Below, in pieces: positions 25,245 to 36,023 of a stretch of 64,000 nucleotides of DNA; the stretch's first letter is position 1; each line of letters opens with the position of its first letter. This DNA comes from Pempheris klunzingeri (lineage: Eukaryota; Chordata; Actinopteri; Acropomatiformes; Pempheridae): the NCBI RefSeq assembly GCF_042242105.1, contig NC_092013.1:7544730-7608729 (forward strand). The letters run 5' to 3'. A program made the translations under genes and the position numbers. The notes below the pieces were generated by a model, which made no database searches, had not been told where the DNA came from, and saw only the letters and a program-made list of their open reading frames with translations.

Positions 25245-27164
25245 GCACAGGTGTCACACAAAAGTTTTAAAATTTTGAGGTTAGGTGTGTGTGAGTGTGA
25301 AAGGTTGCTTTAATGTTGCATCATATCACGTCCATATGTGCAAGCAGCGGGCCACATGATCTCTGAGTGCATGTGATAATGTGATACAGGGGCAACACAA
25401 AAGGAGACCAGTTGGACAGTACATATGTGGGTAAAAAGGAACTACATCTTTCTCTCAAACTATAGGACTGCTTATATCAGTTAAAAGTCCATAACGCTGA
25501 CTTGAATCAGCCAGGCAGAAAGATGCTGATGTGATCGAGCTCTATATATAGCAAATAATCACATGAAAGTCATTTTCTCTGCTGAGTCAGCAAAGTCAAT
25601 GTGTTAGGTTCGCTTTCTTTGTAAACACCAATAAGACTCTCGGTGAGTCAGCAGATCACAGCTGACCATGTCGCCAGTCGGGTTAAAAAAATCCTGTTTC
25701 AGCGTGAACTTCAGAAATGAGCTCATCAAGCCCCAAAACTGCTGCTTACAGGAGGACTTTTTAACCAAAGGTGTGCATCTGAATGCTGACAACACAGCGC
25801 AAGTGAGGCGACGGGGACCAATAATAATATAAAACCTGTATAACACACTAATGGTTAATAAGGAACTCAAAACCACCATCAGGTAACTCTTCCCTTATTT
25901 TGATATGAACTTTGAGTACAATTTGCTCTCTTCTAAATCTCAGCTACAGTGTATCTGAATATCTTGATGATTTAAAGGCAAGGAAGCACCTTTCTGACTT
26001 TCCACAAACATGGTTCCTTGTAATCCTTGTTAGAGAACCAAAAAAGCCCCACACCACAAAGCAATTTTGACACAACTTCCTCAGATAAGGAGCCTGTCAG
26101 TGAGTCAGACGTTGCTGTCTCTGGCCTCATATTTTAAAGTCCCAGTTACTGAAAGTGGTGTCAACCTGGGATCTCTGAGATTAGGCACTATCACGCATCC
26201 ACTCCTGTCAAGCTCACAGTGAAGCACTGTCTGCAAGGTAGAGAGGAATGCTGCGTTTCTTCAACAGAGCTATTGCATTAGAAACATCAACAGAGCCAGC
26301 TTCAAAGGGGTACGCCTTCACATTGAATCAATCCCCACTTCCATTAGATTAGATGAATTTACCAAAGTTACATTGCGCTAACGTTTCTTTATGGTTTCTC
26401 AACTCCCTCGCTCTGGTTCTGGTTCCCCCTGTGAAGCCACTTCAAACAGCCTCTGCCATGGCATATCCCTTTGTGCTCTAAAACAGCAAATATGTGTCTC
26501 TCTAAGATGTTTCAGATGCGAGCTCGCAGTGGTCCCAGAGGCACAGGCAGCATCGCACACAGAAACACAAGAGTCAGAGGAGGATAAGGAAAACAACAGC
26601 CAGGTGTAAAGATAGAGCATCCACTGTGCTGTTAGCAGCCAGGTCAGGAGGGAGAGTCTGACTGACTGACTGACTGACTGATGAGTGATTGGAGAAGATG
26701 ATAGAGCTAGACAAATGCAGAGAGAAGGGGGAAAGAAAGGAGAGTGCAGATAGTGTGGGAGAAATCCTGCAGCAGTAAATCAGCAGGGTAATAAGGAGAG
26801 ACAGGATAGGAGGGGGGGGCTGCAAAGGTCTAGAAACATATGTTTCAGTTTGTAAATAAAACAGTAAATTGCTATGGATATTGCTTAAATATCTGTGGGC
26901 TTTGTACCACGCTTTGCGGAAGTTCCTCGGAAATCATTCTAGGACTGCCTTCTTAAAATGCCAAAGCGGCTTCTTAATGTCAAAGAGGCCATCTGGTTCT
27001 CGACCAATTCAAGATGTTTGCTTTTCATTTGGCTTTTTTTCCCCTCCTGATGCTTCTTTTTTTAGATCAAATGCTTCACTTCGCCATATTAATACTAATG
27101 TTCATATATTACAATGGATCTGTTTGTCAGTGCGCATCACAGACACAAGTCAGAGCTGTGAATC
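25245..27164. other. Intergenic DNA, no gene seen
   Basis: About 1.9 kb with no supportable exon. The only notable item is the CTGA tetranucleotide repeat at 26658-26681. Confidence 0.55.
26658..26681. repeat. (CTGA)6 tetranucleotide microsatellite
   Basis: Six uninterrupted CTGA units. Confidence 0.92.
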
Positions 27165-28100
27165 CCTCTTCAGTAACAAAGTACTTTTACTCAAGTTTAC
27201 TTGAGTATCTTGGAGATAAATACGTTTTACTCCACTACAGTTATTAGACAGATATATTTATTGCTTTGACATATGAAACATATGATCATCAAATCAACAT
27301 TTTCAATATATGTAAGTATTGTTATAGATTTAACTACCCAATAGTAGAAATAGTTAAAATTAGTTTCACATCAGTCCACATTAAAGTGCTGCTTTTGTAT
27401 TATCATCATAATGTAGTAATATAATACGGATAAGCCATTCTGCCACCTAACAAGCACTTTTCCTTTTGATGCCTTTAATATATTTTGTTCTTGAAGTCAA
27501 AGTATGAAAGCAGGGGTTTCGCTTTTAATGAGGTTTTTTTTATAGTGTGATAAATGCTACTTTTATTCAAGCAAACTGATCTCAATACTTCTTCAACTAC
27601 TGCCTTTGATACACTGATTTAAAAAAAAAAAAAAAGCAAAAACATTGACAGCGATGGTGGAGGAGAATTCAAATTACTAACCAAAGTACTTTTATACTTT
27701 TTAATATATTTTTTAAAACTCTCACTCATCATGTCTTCTATATTTCATTACAAGAAAAAAAAGTCCTGCATTCAAAATGTTACCTAGATCTATTAGTGAT
27801 AGAATGTATTGAAAGTATCAAAAGTAAAAGCACTCATTATGCATTATTATAATATTGTTTAAATAGATTATTAGATCATAGCAATATGGGGTTAATTTTA
27901 ACAGCTTCATATACTGTCAGGTAGCGTCATCTATAACAACGCATCATATCTTACAGTATGTTTTGTACTAAATCTGTCAAATAAAAGTACATTTCCCCCT
28001 TAGATGTAGTGGAGTAGAAGTCTAAAGGAGTAAAATAATAGAAATACCCAAGTAAAGCACAGCACTGGAATAAATGTACTCTCTACCACTGACTGACAGA
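27165..28100. mobile_element. Dispersed repeat rich in AAGTAC / GTACTT motifs with inverted ends
   Basis: The left end contains TTTACTCAAG, GAGTAT and TTTTACTCCACTAC in that order. The complement of the right end gives TTTACTTGGGTAT, TTTTACTCC and TCCACTACAT. The interior is AT-rich with no reading frame. A related copy lies at about 58,130-58,680. I recognise the motif style as a common percomorph repeat but cannot name the family. Confidence 0.6.
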
Positions 28101-29649
28101 TGTGATAAAGATGTAGCCCTAAAAAAAAGAGCAGAAAAATCCACCGTAGCTACTCATGTTAATGTGTCGGCAACCACACATAAACAGGTCTGGGAGCAGG
28201 CAGGTGGATGCTTATAGAGACGCAGCATGTTTGTATCTTTTTATCTGTAGACTTGAATTCATCTGCTGAAAAGGTGTGCATATGTGCGACGCAAAGAAAT
28301 CAATTTCCGCTGCATGTTGTTTGTTATAGATTTTAATTCAGCCGCTGTTGCTCCTCAGTACCTAATTGTCCAGGATGTTTAGGATGGCTGTGTTTTTGAA
28401 CGTATAAACTATTGTTTCCAGTCTCGCCGCACTCTGCCAGACTGCCAGTCAACACTTGAGACAACTTCCTTCCTTGATTTGGGTAGAAAGGAGTCCCATA
28501 ATTGAATAAAATGAGACCCCTCCCTCTCTTTACATACCACACAAAGCACACACACACACGTTTTACAGGCTGGTGTATAAACTTAATAGGACGCATTTGG
28601 TTCCAAAGCCTCCAGCTTGCTCAGTGGAAAGTGAGCCGGATTGTTTTTCAGTTTCTTAATGTCGAAGTTTATAACGGCCAGATAAAAAATGTTGCCATGG
28701 TGATTTAACCACAACATCGCAATTACCTTGATGCAATGAGACTCTGGGGGCTTACAAACAAACCAGAGTAATGCAATTAAGATATAAGTACCACCAAAAA
28801 TATCCTTAAAACAGAGAGGAAGGATGCAGGAAAGCAACAACGTGAGTGAAATAATGATAGTGGCTCTTAAGGATCAAAGTAACTGATACTTCTAGTAAAT
28901 AATGAAACAGTGTGCCAGATTCACTTTCCTTTATACTTCACATAGTTGGGACTTTTTTTCCTTAACAGCTGCAGGATGGATTCAAAAGACACATTTTTCC
29001 ACCAGATATTGTCCTATAAATGAATAACGTAACGAGTGATAATGCACCAAACACTGACAGCGCTGTAATAATCCAGTCACATATTTTTCAAATCAACTTC
29101 AAAGTCCTTCTATCAGGCGGCTGCTTTAACAAAATCATACACCAAAAATTCTCTGCACCCACCCCCAAACTTCCCTTTGAGGGACAAAATAAAAACGTGC
29201 ATGGATGGAATAATTGCTTGACTTCAAAGGGCAGATTATTGACCAACGTTTATTGTTGGGATTGTGATGCTGTGGGGTGTTTTTCCTTCATAAACGTGGC
29301 TCGGGTGGGTGGGAAAAGTGGTTCATTCCACTCATGGCGCAAATCCCACTCTAATGCCCAACATCGACCCACCTGACCCGGGCTTAGCTGGAAGACGAAT
29401 GTGTAGCACCTTCAACCTGCCTCTGTGACACAGAAAGTCACAAGCCTTATGAAGAAAATAATAAAGTGTTTTTTTTGTTTGTTTTTTGCTGTAATTCCTT
29501 TGCAAAGTACAAAGGAATAAAACACATTAGAGGAACAGAAACTGTAGAAACACTCTTAAAAAAAAAAGAGGAAGAGTTATCAGCCACTGTCTATTTTCAG
29601 ATTTCATTGCACAAACACACCGATGCACAGGGAATGTCAAAAACACATA
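28101..29649. other. Intergenic DNA between repeats and slc48a1
   Basis: No supportable gene. Non-repetitive stretches near 28,330-28,520 and 29,080-29,330 have TCF-like CTTTGA motifs and forkhead-like GTTTATTG and could be control elements, but nothing here proves it. Confidence 0.45.
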
Positions 29650-30684
29650 TTTAATTAACAGGACTCTCAGACACACACTTATACACACGTACACACACTC
29701 CTGCATTCAGTCAAGTGATACATGGATACACAACGCCATGCTTCATTTCTGACATGGAAATGTGCAGAGATAAACATTTCAAAGAAAACAGGGTAAAATA
29801 ATCTCAATAAGCAACATCATAAACATAAATGGTTGAGTTGAGGACAACATAACATAAAGCAACATGCATGCGCCTTAGCGGCATCACTACTGTTGCAAAT
29901 TAAAGCCATAACTGAAGCCCATTTTCACACTTATCCTTCTTTTCTTAAATGTTTTTGTCACACTGATAAAAACACAATACAAAAATCATTCTTTACATTA
30001 AAAATGCCCCTTCATGGTTCAGAAATACACTGAGCCAGGACATGTGGTGCTTATTTGGACCTGCCCTCTGCAAGACCCTGACGTGCATCAACTTTAAAGC
30101 AGGATTAATGCCTTGCGATCAGCAGACTTCATCACCTCACCACTGTACGTGCAACTTGTGATGCTAAAAAAATTCTCTTCATGATTCATTAATCCATAAA
30201 CACATTGAATGTAATATGAAGATGTAAGTGGGGATGTCAAGCACACACACCCTGTGCGTGGTGTTTGAATGTTGGAGAGGTGACACCCTCTAGTGGCTAC
30301 AGCTGGAAACTGCAACTGATAATTACCACTGAGGAGTATATAGTTTCTTCACCTGGACGAGCTAAGAATCATATTTTGTCATGACGAAATCGAGCAGATG
30401 CTAAAGACGTGAAAGTGTCAAAATCTATCAAGGATCATATAAAACAGCACAGGATTTGTCTGTAAAGTGATCAAGTCAACAACAAACCCTGCACACATAG
30501 GAAAAACAAGGAGACACTGGCCAAGAAGGCAAAGGTGCTCATCCACAAGACAAAGTATTTCTGCTCATCTTCTGATTCCTCTTAAAATGTCCTCCATCAT
30601 GTTTGGACTGAGACACGCTCAGGCGGCACGGTGAGTGCACTCCAGAGTCTGTGTGGTTACCGGTTGCAGGATGTTTAAGCGTCC
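29650..30684 (-). other. slc48a1: Probable slc48a1 3' UTR
   Basis: Sequence downstream of the slc48a1 stop. The nearest plausible signal I found is ATTAAA on the - strand (+ strand TTTAAT, 29650-29655), about 1.03 kb past the stop. The end point is tentative. Confidence 0.35.
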
Positions 30685-33600
30685 TTAGAAGTCGCTGAGG
30701 ATGCTGATGTCGGCGAACTCTTTGCGGTAGCGGTGAGAGCTCAAGGCGAGCAGGAAGGACCACTTGAGGCTCATGAAGCTCCACACGCAGGACAGGTAGA
30801 GACTCTGAGGGTTGGTCAGGGCTGTGGGAGGAGGAGACACAGATTAGCACCAGCGAGGTCGGCAACGGCACAGATTTATCAAGACTTTTAAGAATGACAC
30901 TTAAGAATGGTTTAAAGAAAAAGTCTGGAGTAAAAAGAGTGACAGCAAACGTGACAAATACGATATACCAAATAGTTTACTCCTACTTTCTGTGAAGAGG
31001 GGATAACCTTTAACAACTCTCATATTATTACTGGAGCTGGAGATAAGGATTTACCCAACGTCTGCCATATTGGTGGTGTGAAATCCTTCATACATCCGGT
31101 AGCAATTAAGTTGTGAAATTAAAATATATCAGATTGTTGTTAATGTATAAATTTGGATTTATAACTGGGGATGAAATAAAAAGAAAGTGGCTGAAATGGA
31201 AACACAAAGAAAACTAAACTGGAGCAGGAAAGAAATTCTGCTGCAGGTAAACAAGATGCAACACAGAAATCATTATAATAAGGACAATTCTGGACCACAT
31301 TGACAAGTACAGACAATGAAAGAGTCTGGAAAGTGAAAAAGAAAAGCAAAAGCCATGCCAGCTTTGAATTCTACTTTGAATAAATGTAAAAAAGGAAAGG
31401 GTGGTGTAACAGTCTAACACTACCCCATTTCTGAATTATATATATGTTTTATTATTATCACATATTAAAGGGTAGATAAATATCTTTGTGTATCTTTGTG
31501 TAGGAGGGATGACACTTTTGGACTGGAGAAACTTTTACCGCCAATTTCATTCTGGGTTGACAAGGGGCATTGTGGGAATTGTAGGAAATCTGCACATGAA
31601 GTACGCCTCAAAGATTCAGGCAGAGTGGGGACTTTAAACTCAATCATTCGTCTTATCAGGTCATTCAGGTTCTTCGTTGTTACTATTTTGCTGCAAAACT
31701 AATTCCACACCTGGAGAAATACAGCAGTAAACATCAACTGTAAGATGCATGATGCCAAAAAGCAGCTGGTCCGGACGTAAACACACCAGAGCGACAAACA
31801 GGAAAGCGATGTAGACGAACTTACACTCCTTATTGTTGATGGCGATAGACAGGAAAGCGATGAAGGCCACGACTGCCAGCAGAGAGAAGAAAACCCCCAT
31901 GAAGAAGAAGAACTTGAGACCCTTCAGCCAGGTCCTCCAGTAGTCCTGCAGGTACATGATGTGAGTGATCAGGGTCCAGAGTGCCAGCACACCTGAGGGA
32001 CGAACACAGCCGACAAAGTTAGCTTCCCCTCCAACTTCTAGATTTTTTTTATTCTTATTTTGTTAGTGTTGCTGTTGTAATGCAGCTGCAACAAAGGCCT
32101 GGAAGTCTTGAGCTACTCATTTACTCTACATGAACCCTAAACACAAAGAGTAAGCCGGCATGTAATGAAAAACAACATTGCAACTGTTGGTTTTATGCTT
32201 CACGTTTTCCAGCAACTGACTCTCAAAGCCTCATAGTCGTGCTTACTTTGAATGCACAAAAAGGAAAACATTTTCCAAAAAAGTCTCCCACATTGCAAAA
32301 ATCTAAAATCTGACCCCCTTTAAAGCCCTGGACTGCGTTTCGATGCTCCTGGTCTTAAGGAGGCATGAGGGGTGACTGTGCATTAGTCCCATCATGACAC
32401 AGCATGCTGACGATTGAGTTGCTGAGTCAAAGAATCACACTTCTTTCTTCGTGTTCCCCTTTTTTTTTTTTTCTTCCTGAAGTGCAGTGATCTGAAGCCG
32501 CTGCTACCTAACTGTCAGTGTTTCCAGTCAAGGGTGTTAAATACTGTTGAGTGTGTGAAAAAAAATTACGATTTGTTACTTTTATTCAAACTGGTTGCAT
32601 TCTGTTCCCTTTCAGAAACTGATGCAGACTCTGGGAGTGCGTCCACCTCTCGGATACCTGCAAAATTCATATTTGTGCCGCTCTGGCAGGGAATGAGGTT
32701 AACGTCATGTGTGCAGGACTCTAATCTTAGTGCTGTGAGAGAATGGGGACAGTGCTACACTTTTCTTTTATCCATCCATCCATCACAACAGAACCCAGAG
32801 AGTCAGTTTGATACCTGGGAACATGTAACAGCCAATAAAACTGATCACGGCACATCCTGTGAGCAGGCGGGTGCAAAGGTTATAGATATGGACATGCAGA
32901 CCTCAACAGTGGCTCAAAGTTCGGATCCACAGAAACAAACAATACTTAATATAGCCTGTTGCATAATATTTTTGGAACGTCCTGTGCAAACCTGCTTTAA
33001 CAGTCACGGTGTAAAATCAGACGCACGCTGTGGCGACTCCAAACTCAAAAGGACCCTATTGTTGTTGCTATTTTACTCTACATTACCACCAATCGTGTGC
33101 CGATAGTTAAATGAATGGAAACCACTGGTTAAAAGTGGCTTCCATTCATTTAACTACAATATAAAAATTAACTTGCAGAGTCTGAAAATGATCTGACAGC
33201 TGCCTGAAGGGTTATCTTAAATAAATAGAAAGTTTAGGTGATTTATAACACTAATACTAAAACACTAATAGGGTTATTAAATAAACTTCTATTTTAACAT
33301 TTTAAATATGAGGAACACTGCCCACTACATTTGTAATGTGTGGCCTATATGTGGATGTTTCTGAGCTACTTTTTTATCTCCAATATTATAACTAGCTCCT
33401 AAAACATTATTACTTACATTGTCCCCATTTTTCTTAGTCATTTAGTCTCAAAAGTGGACATTTATACTGATAACAAGCTGAAAGCTGTCAGATAAGCATG
33501 CAAAACCAGCTGCACTAATACTAAAAGAACAGTACTTGTACATGACTGTATGGATCAGTCGACATTTCTGCCCTGTAAACAATAACTTTGCACCCGGTGG

Positions 33601-33858
33601 GTTTAACAGCAGGGGCCCCTTCAGCCCGAGGTAGATAATATAACAGGACACCACCGGGTCACTGTGACATGCTCAAAGTCAAAGTGCTCGGCTGCAGAGG
33701 GGGAGCAGACACACGGTGTTCACTCTACCTGACAGTCCTCCCATGGCTGCGGTCCACGGCTGTCTGTACGCGATGTTCCACACGAGGAAGGCGGAGAAGC
33801 CCACGAGCACACCGACCGAGGCATAGCCGATACTGATGTGTGTTTTATTCACAGCCAT
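30685..33858 (-). CDS. slc48a1: Haem transporter HRG1 (SLC48A1)
   Basis: Three coding exons on the - strand: 33858-33729, 31992-31825 and 30821-30685, with consistent phases, giving 144 aa (human protein 146 aa). HRG1 moves haem out of endosomes and lysosomes into the cytosol and matters for iron recycling in macrophages. Four hydrophobic segments are visible, at about residues 8-31, 45-59, 75-99 and 108-130. Family blocks are intact: [19 protein letters not shown], then [19 protein letters not shown], then WSFMSLKW and the C-terminal ADISILSDF. His54 in ITHIMY corresponds to the His that is important for haem transport in the human protein (His56). Human SLC48A1 also neighbours HDAC7 tail-to-tail, as here. 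Fish carry two copies; which one this is cannot be told. Confidence 0.95.
30822..31824 (-). other. slc48a1 intron 2
   Basis: GTAAGT donor at 31824 and CCCACAG acceptor at 30822. No repeat element or exon was recognised; AT-rich in parts. Confidence 0.7.
31993..33728 (-). other. slc48a1 intron 1, with an intronic hairpin
   Basis: It contains a T-rich run (about 32,460-32,472) and the inverted repeat at 33104-33156. The longest open frame in it lies on the + strand (32,534-33,106). It begins at GTG, resembles no protein I know, and is judged chance. Confidence 0.65.
33104..33156. repeat. Near-perfect hairpin, 23-bp arms and 7-nt loop
   Basis: The arms 33104-33126 and 33134-33156 are inverted copies with one mismatch. 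On the - strand (sense for slc48a1) that mismatch is a G-U pair, so the intron RNA would be fully paired. The loop is GGTTAAA on the + strand. It could be a relic of a palindromic MITE or a small-RNA precursor. Confidence 0.85.
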
Positions 33859-33931
33859 TATCACCGAAAAAAACACACACACAGGAGGCGGCAGGAGAGC
33901 AGGGACACGAGCCGGACAGGACGACAACAGG

Positions 33932-33938
33932 AGTGTGT

Positions 33939-33969
<31 letters not shown>

Positions 33970-33979
33970 AGTGTGTGTG
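33932..33979. repeat. (GT)n tract just upstream of slc48a1
   Basis: Interrupted GT repeat 74-121 bp upstream of the slc48a1 ATG, so probably in its 5' UTR or core promoter. Confidence 0.9.
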
Positions 33980-34619
33980 AGCTGGAAATTTCAAAACAAC
34001 TGCATCCGGTTAATCTGCAACCAGGCCGAAGAGGACAAAACGCGACCAGCTGTGTGTGAGTCCTGCTGACTAATGGTTGTCACACACACACACTCAGAGA
34101 AGGAAGTGTGAAACATGACAAAGCGTTCCTGCTGAGAAATGTTGTCTTTTTTTTTTTCTGTCCAGCTGTGTTAAAAAATAAATAAAAAAAACATTGCTTC
34201 ACTCTTCGTCATCTGATATTAGCCAAAGAGATGCTGCTCAGTGCTGCAGGCTGGACACAGCGCCCCCTACAGGAGCCTGACACCTCCTCAGTGTCTGGGC
34301 TGAAACTGATCCCAGGGCTGGCTGCTTAAAAATAATATTCATCACTAAAAAAAAAAAAAAAAAAACCACCTGCTTTCCTTCAATGTGTTTTCTTTACTTT
34401 TGGCCATGAAACACTATAGATATATTGTAGTGGTGTCGCTTCACTTTGCCACAAACTGATTTTACACTAATGAAGGAGACAACATGTGGCAAAATAGTTA
34501 TTGCACCATGTGAGGAAATGCTTCATGTTTTATGTATTTATGCGGTTTGCACTGACAAACAGCTGATTAACAGAGAAATGACAATTAAACTGAGGGTCCA
34601 TTAATCATATAATGAACTC

Positions 34620-34862
34620 AGACACGTTGAGTCTCGTGCTTCTTTTAAATCTCTTCTCAATAAAAGTTTTGGTAACGTTGGGTATGTTTTTATTTATACT
34701 TCTATTCCTATCTATCTTATTTTTATTCTTTTAATTGTTCATACTTTCTATGTGCTTACGTCCTTTGGTTTTATTCTCATTTTAACCGTCTCTGGTTTTC
34801 TTGTTTTGTAGGCACTTTGTAATGTTAAGAATGGTGCTTAATAAGTAAAGCTTGTTATTTTT
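34620..34862 (+). mobile_element. LINE 3' tail fragment (L2/CR1-like)
   Basis: T-rich sequence ending in a block of the type GGCACTTTGTAATGTTAAG then GGTGCTTAATAAGTAAAGC. This resembles the 3' end of fish L2-like LINEs (AAGCACTTTGTAA...GTGCTATATAAATAAAG). The reverse transcriptase is absent, so it is a 5'-truncated copy. Confidence 0.6.
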
Positions 34863-36023
34863 CAGGAATAAATGTCAAACTTAACTGGCTCCAGCCTCTT
34901 AAATGTCACATGTGATGTTTTTCTTTGTCATATGTGATAATAACCTGAATATCTTTGGGCTTTGACCAATCAAAACTGACTCCAGAGGGAAACCTCTGTG
35001 TGTACTGTATGTCTGTGTGTGTGTGTGGTTGCAACTTTGCACATAAAGATTTTATAATACTTGGCATACTGACACGGTTGAAGTTGTAGTTTAAGCCAAA
35101 ATGTAAATACTGAAAGAAGTTAGGAAGGAAAAAAGGAAATTGAAGTTTTATGCTGAAGTCAAAGCACTGAAAGGAGCTGAAATGTCAAGTGCAGAGATGA
35201 ATGTATTTTGTTAAGGAGTTTTATTTTTGAACATTCAAACTTTCTGTCAGTCAAGTACAGTAACACTCATCACTTCCTGCTCTTTGGTCTCTTTAAAATT
35301 TAAAGTCATTAAAAACATAACTGTTACCTGAACGTTACCTGAACACCATGAGAAAAAACACTAAAATAATTAGCTTGTTAATCGATCAACAGAAATTTAA
35401 ATCAGCAAACACTGTAGTAACCAATCAATTATTTAAGACTTTTTTGAGACTATGTTCCAGCCTCTCAAATGTGTATGATTGCTGTTTTTTAGACTTATGA
35501 CAGTAAACTCTGAATGGAGCGCCTGATGTGAGCCAAACACCGAAGAGAAATGTGATTCTTTATGAGAAATGCGCTACCTTTTCATAGCAAAGTGAGACAG
35601 ACTCACTATTTTCGTTTTGTAAGGTTTGAAGTGAGTAAATTTATGATTGAGTAAATGATCAGCAAATTAATCAGTAGCAAAGTTCATCTCTAACGTGGTG
35701 CAGCAGTAGAACAGGGTGTAATTGGGCCAAAGTGTAACAGATAAACATGGAGATTAAAAACTCAGATTCAGATTTGAATTGCGAGGATCTGTCTGTCTCA
35801 ACAGTCCTGTCAAAGTAAAGCCAAATACAAAAATGTATCCATGGTTAATAAAAACATACTAGAATGAGAAAAAAATGACCAAAAAACACAAACTTTCTCT
35901 TGACTGGAGTGAATGAGACCAATAATATATTACATATTTAATAAAGCCACTAGTGGTCAGAAAATTGAAGCCAATAGGGACACTGTATAGTGTGTGACAG
36001 CATTGTGACAACAACACAAACAC

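Larger units (their letters stand above)
33859..36023. other. slc48a1 promoter side and intergenic DNA
   Basis: It begins with the slc48a1 5' UTR/promoter, including the GT tract at 33932-33979. T- and A-homopolymers (near 34,150 and 34,347), the LINE tail and unremarkable AT-rich DNA follow. A possible ATTAAA signal for the next gene (- strand, 35937-35942) lies about 85 bp beyond its stop. Confidence 0.55.

Noticed and set aside
32534-33106. 190-aa open frame on the + strand inside slc48a1 intron 1
   Set aside because: It begins at GTG; the first ATG is 53 codons in. No domain, splice context or recognisable similarity, and it ends in the hairpin region.
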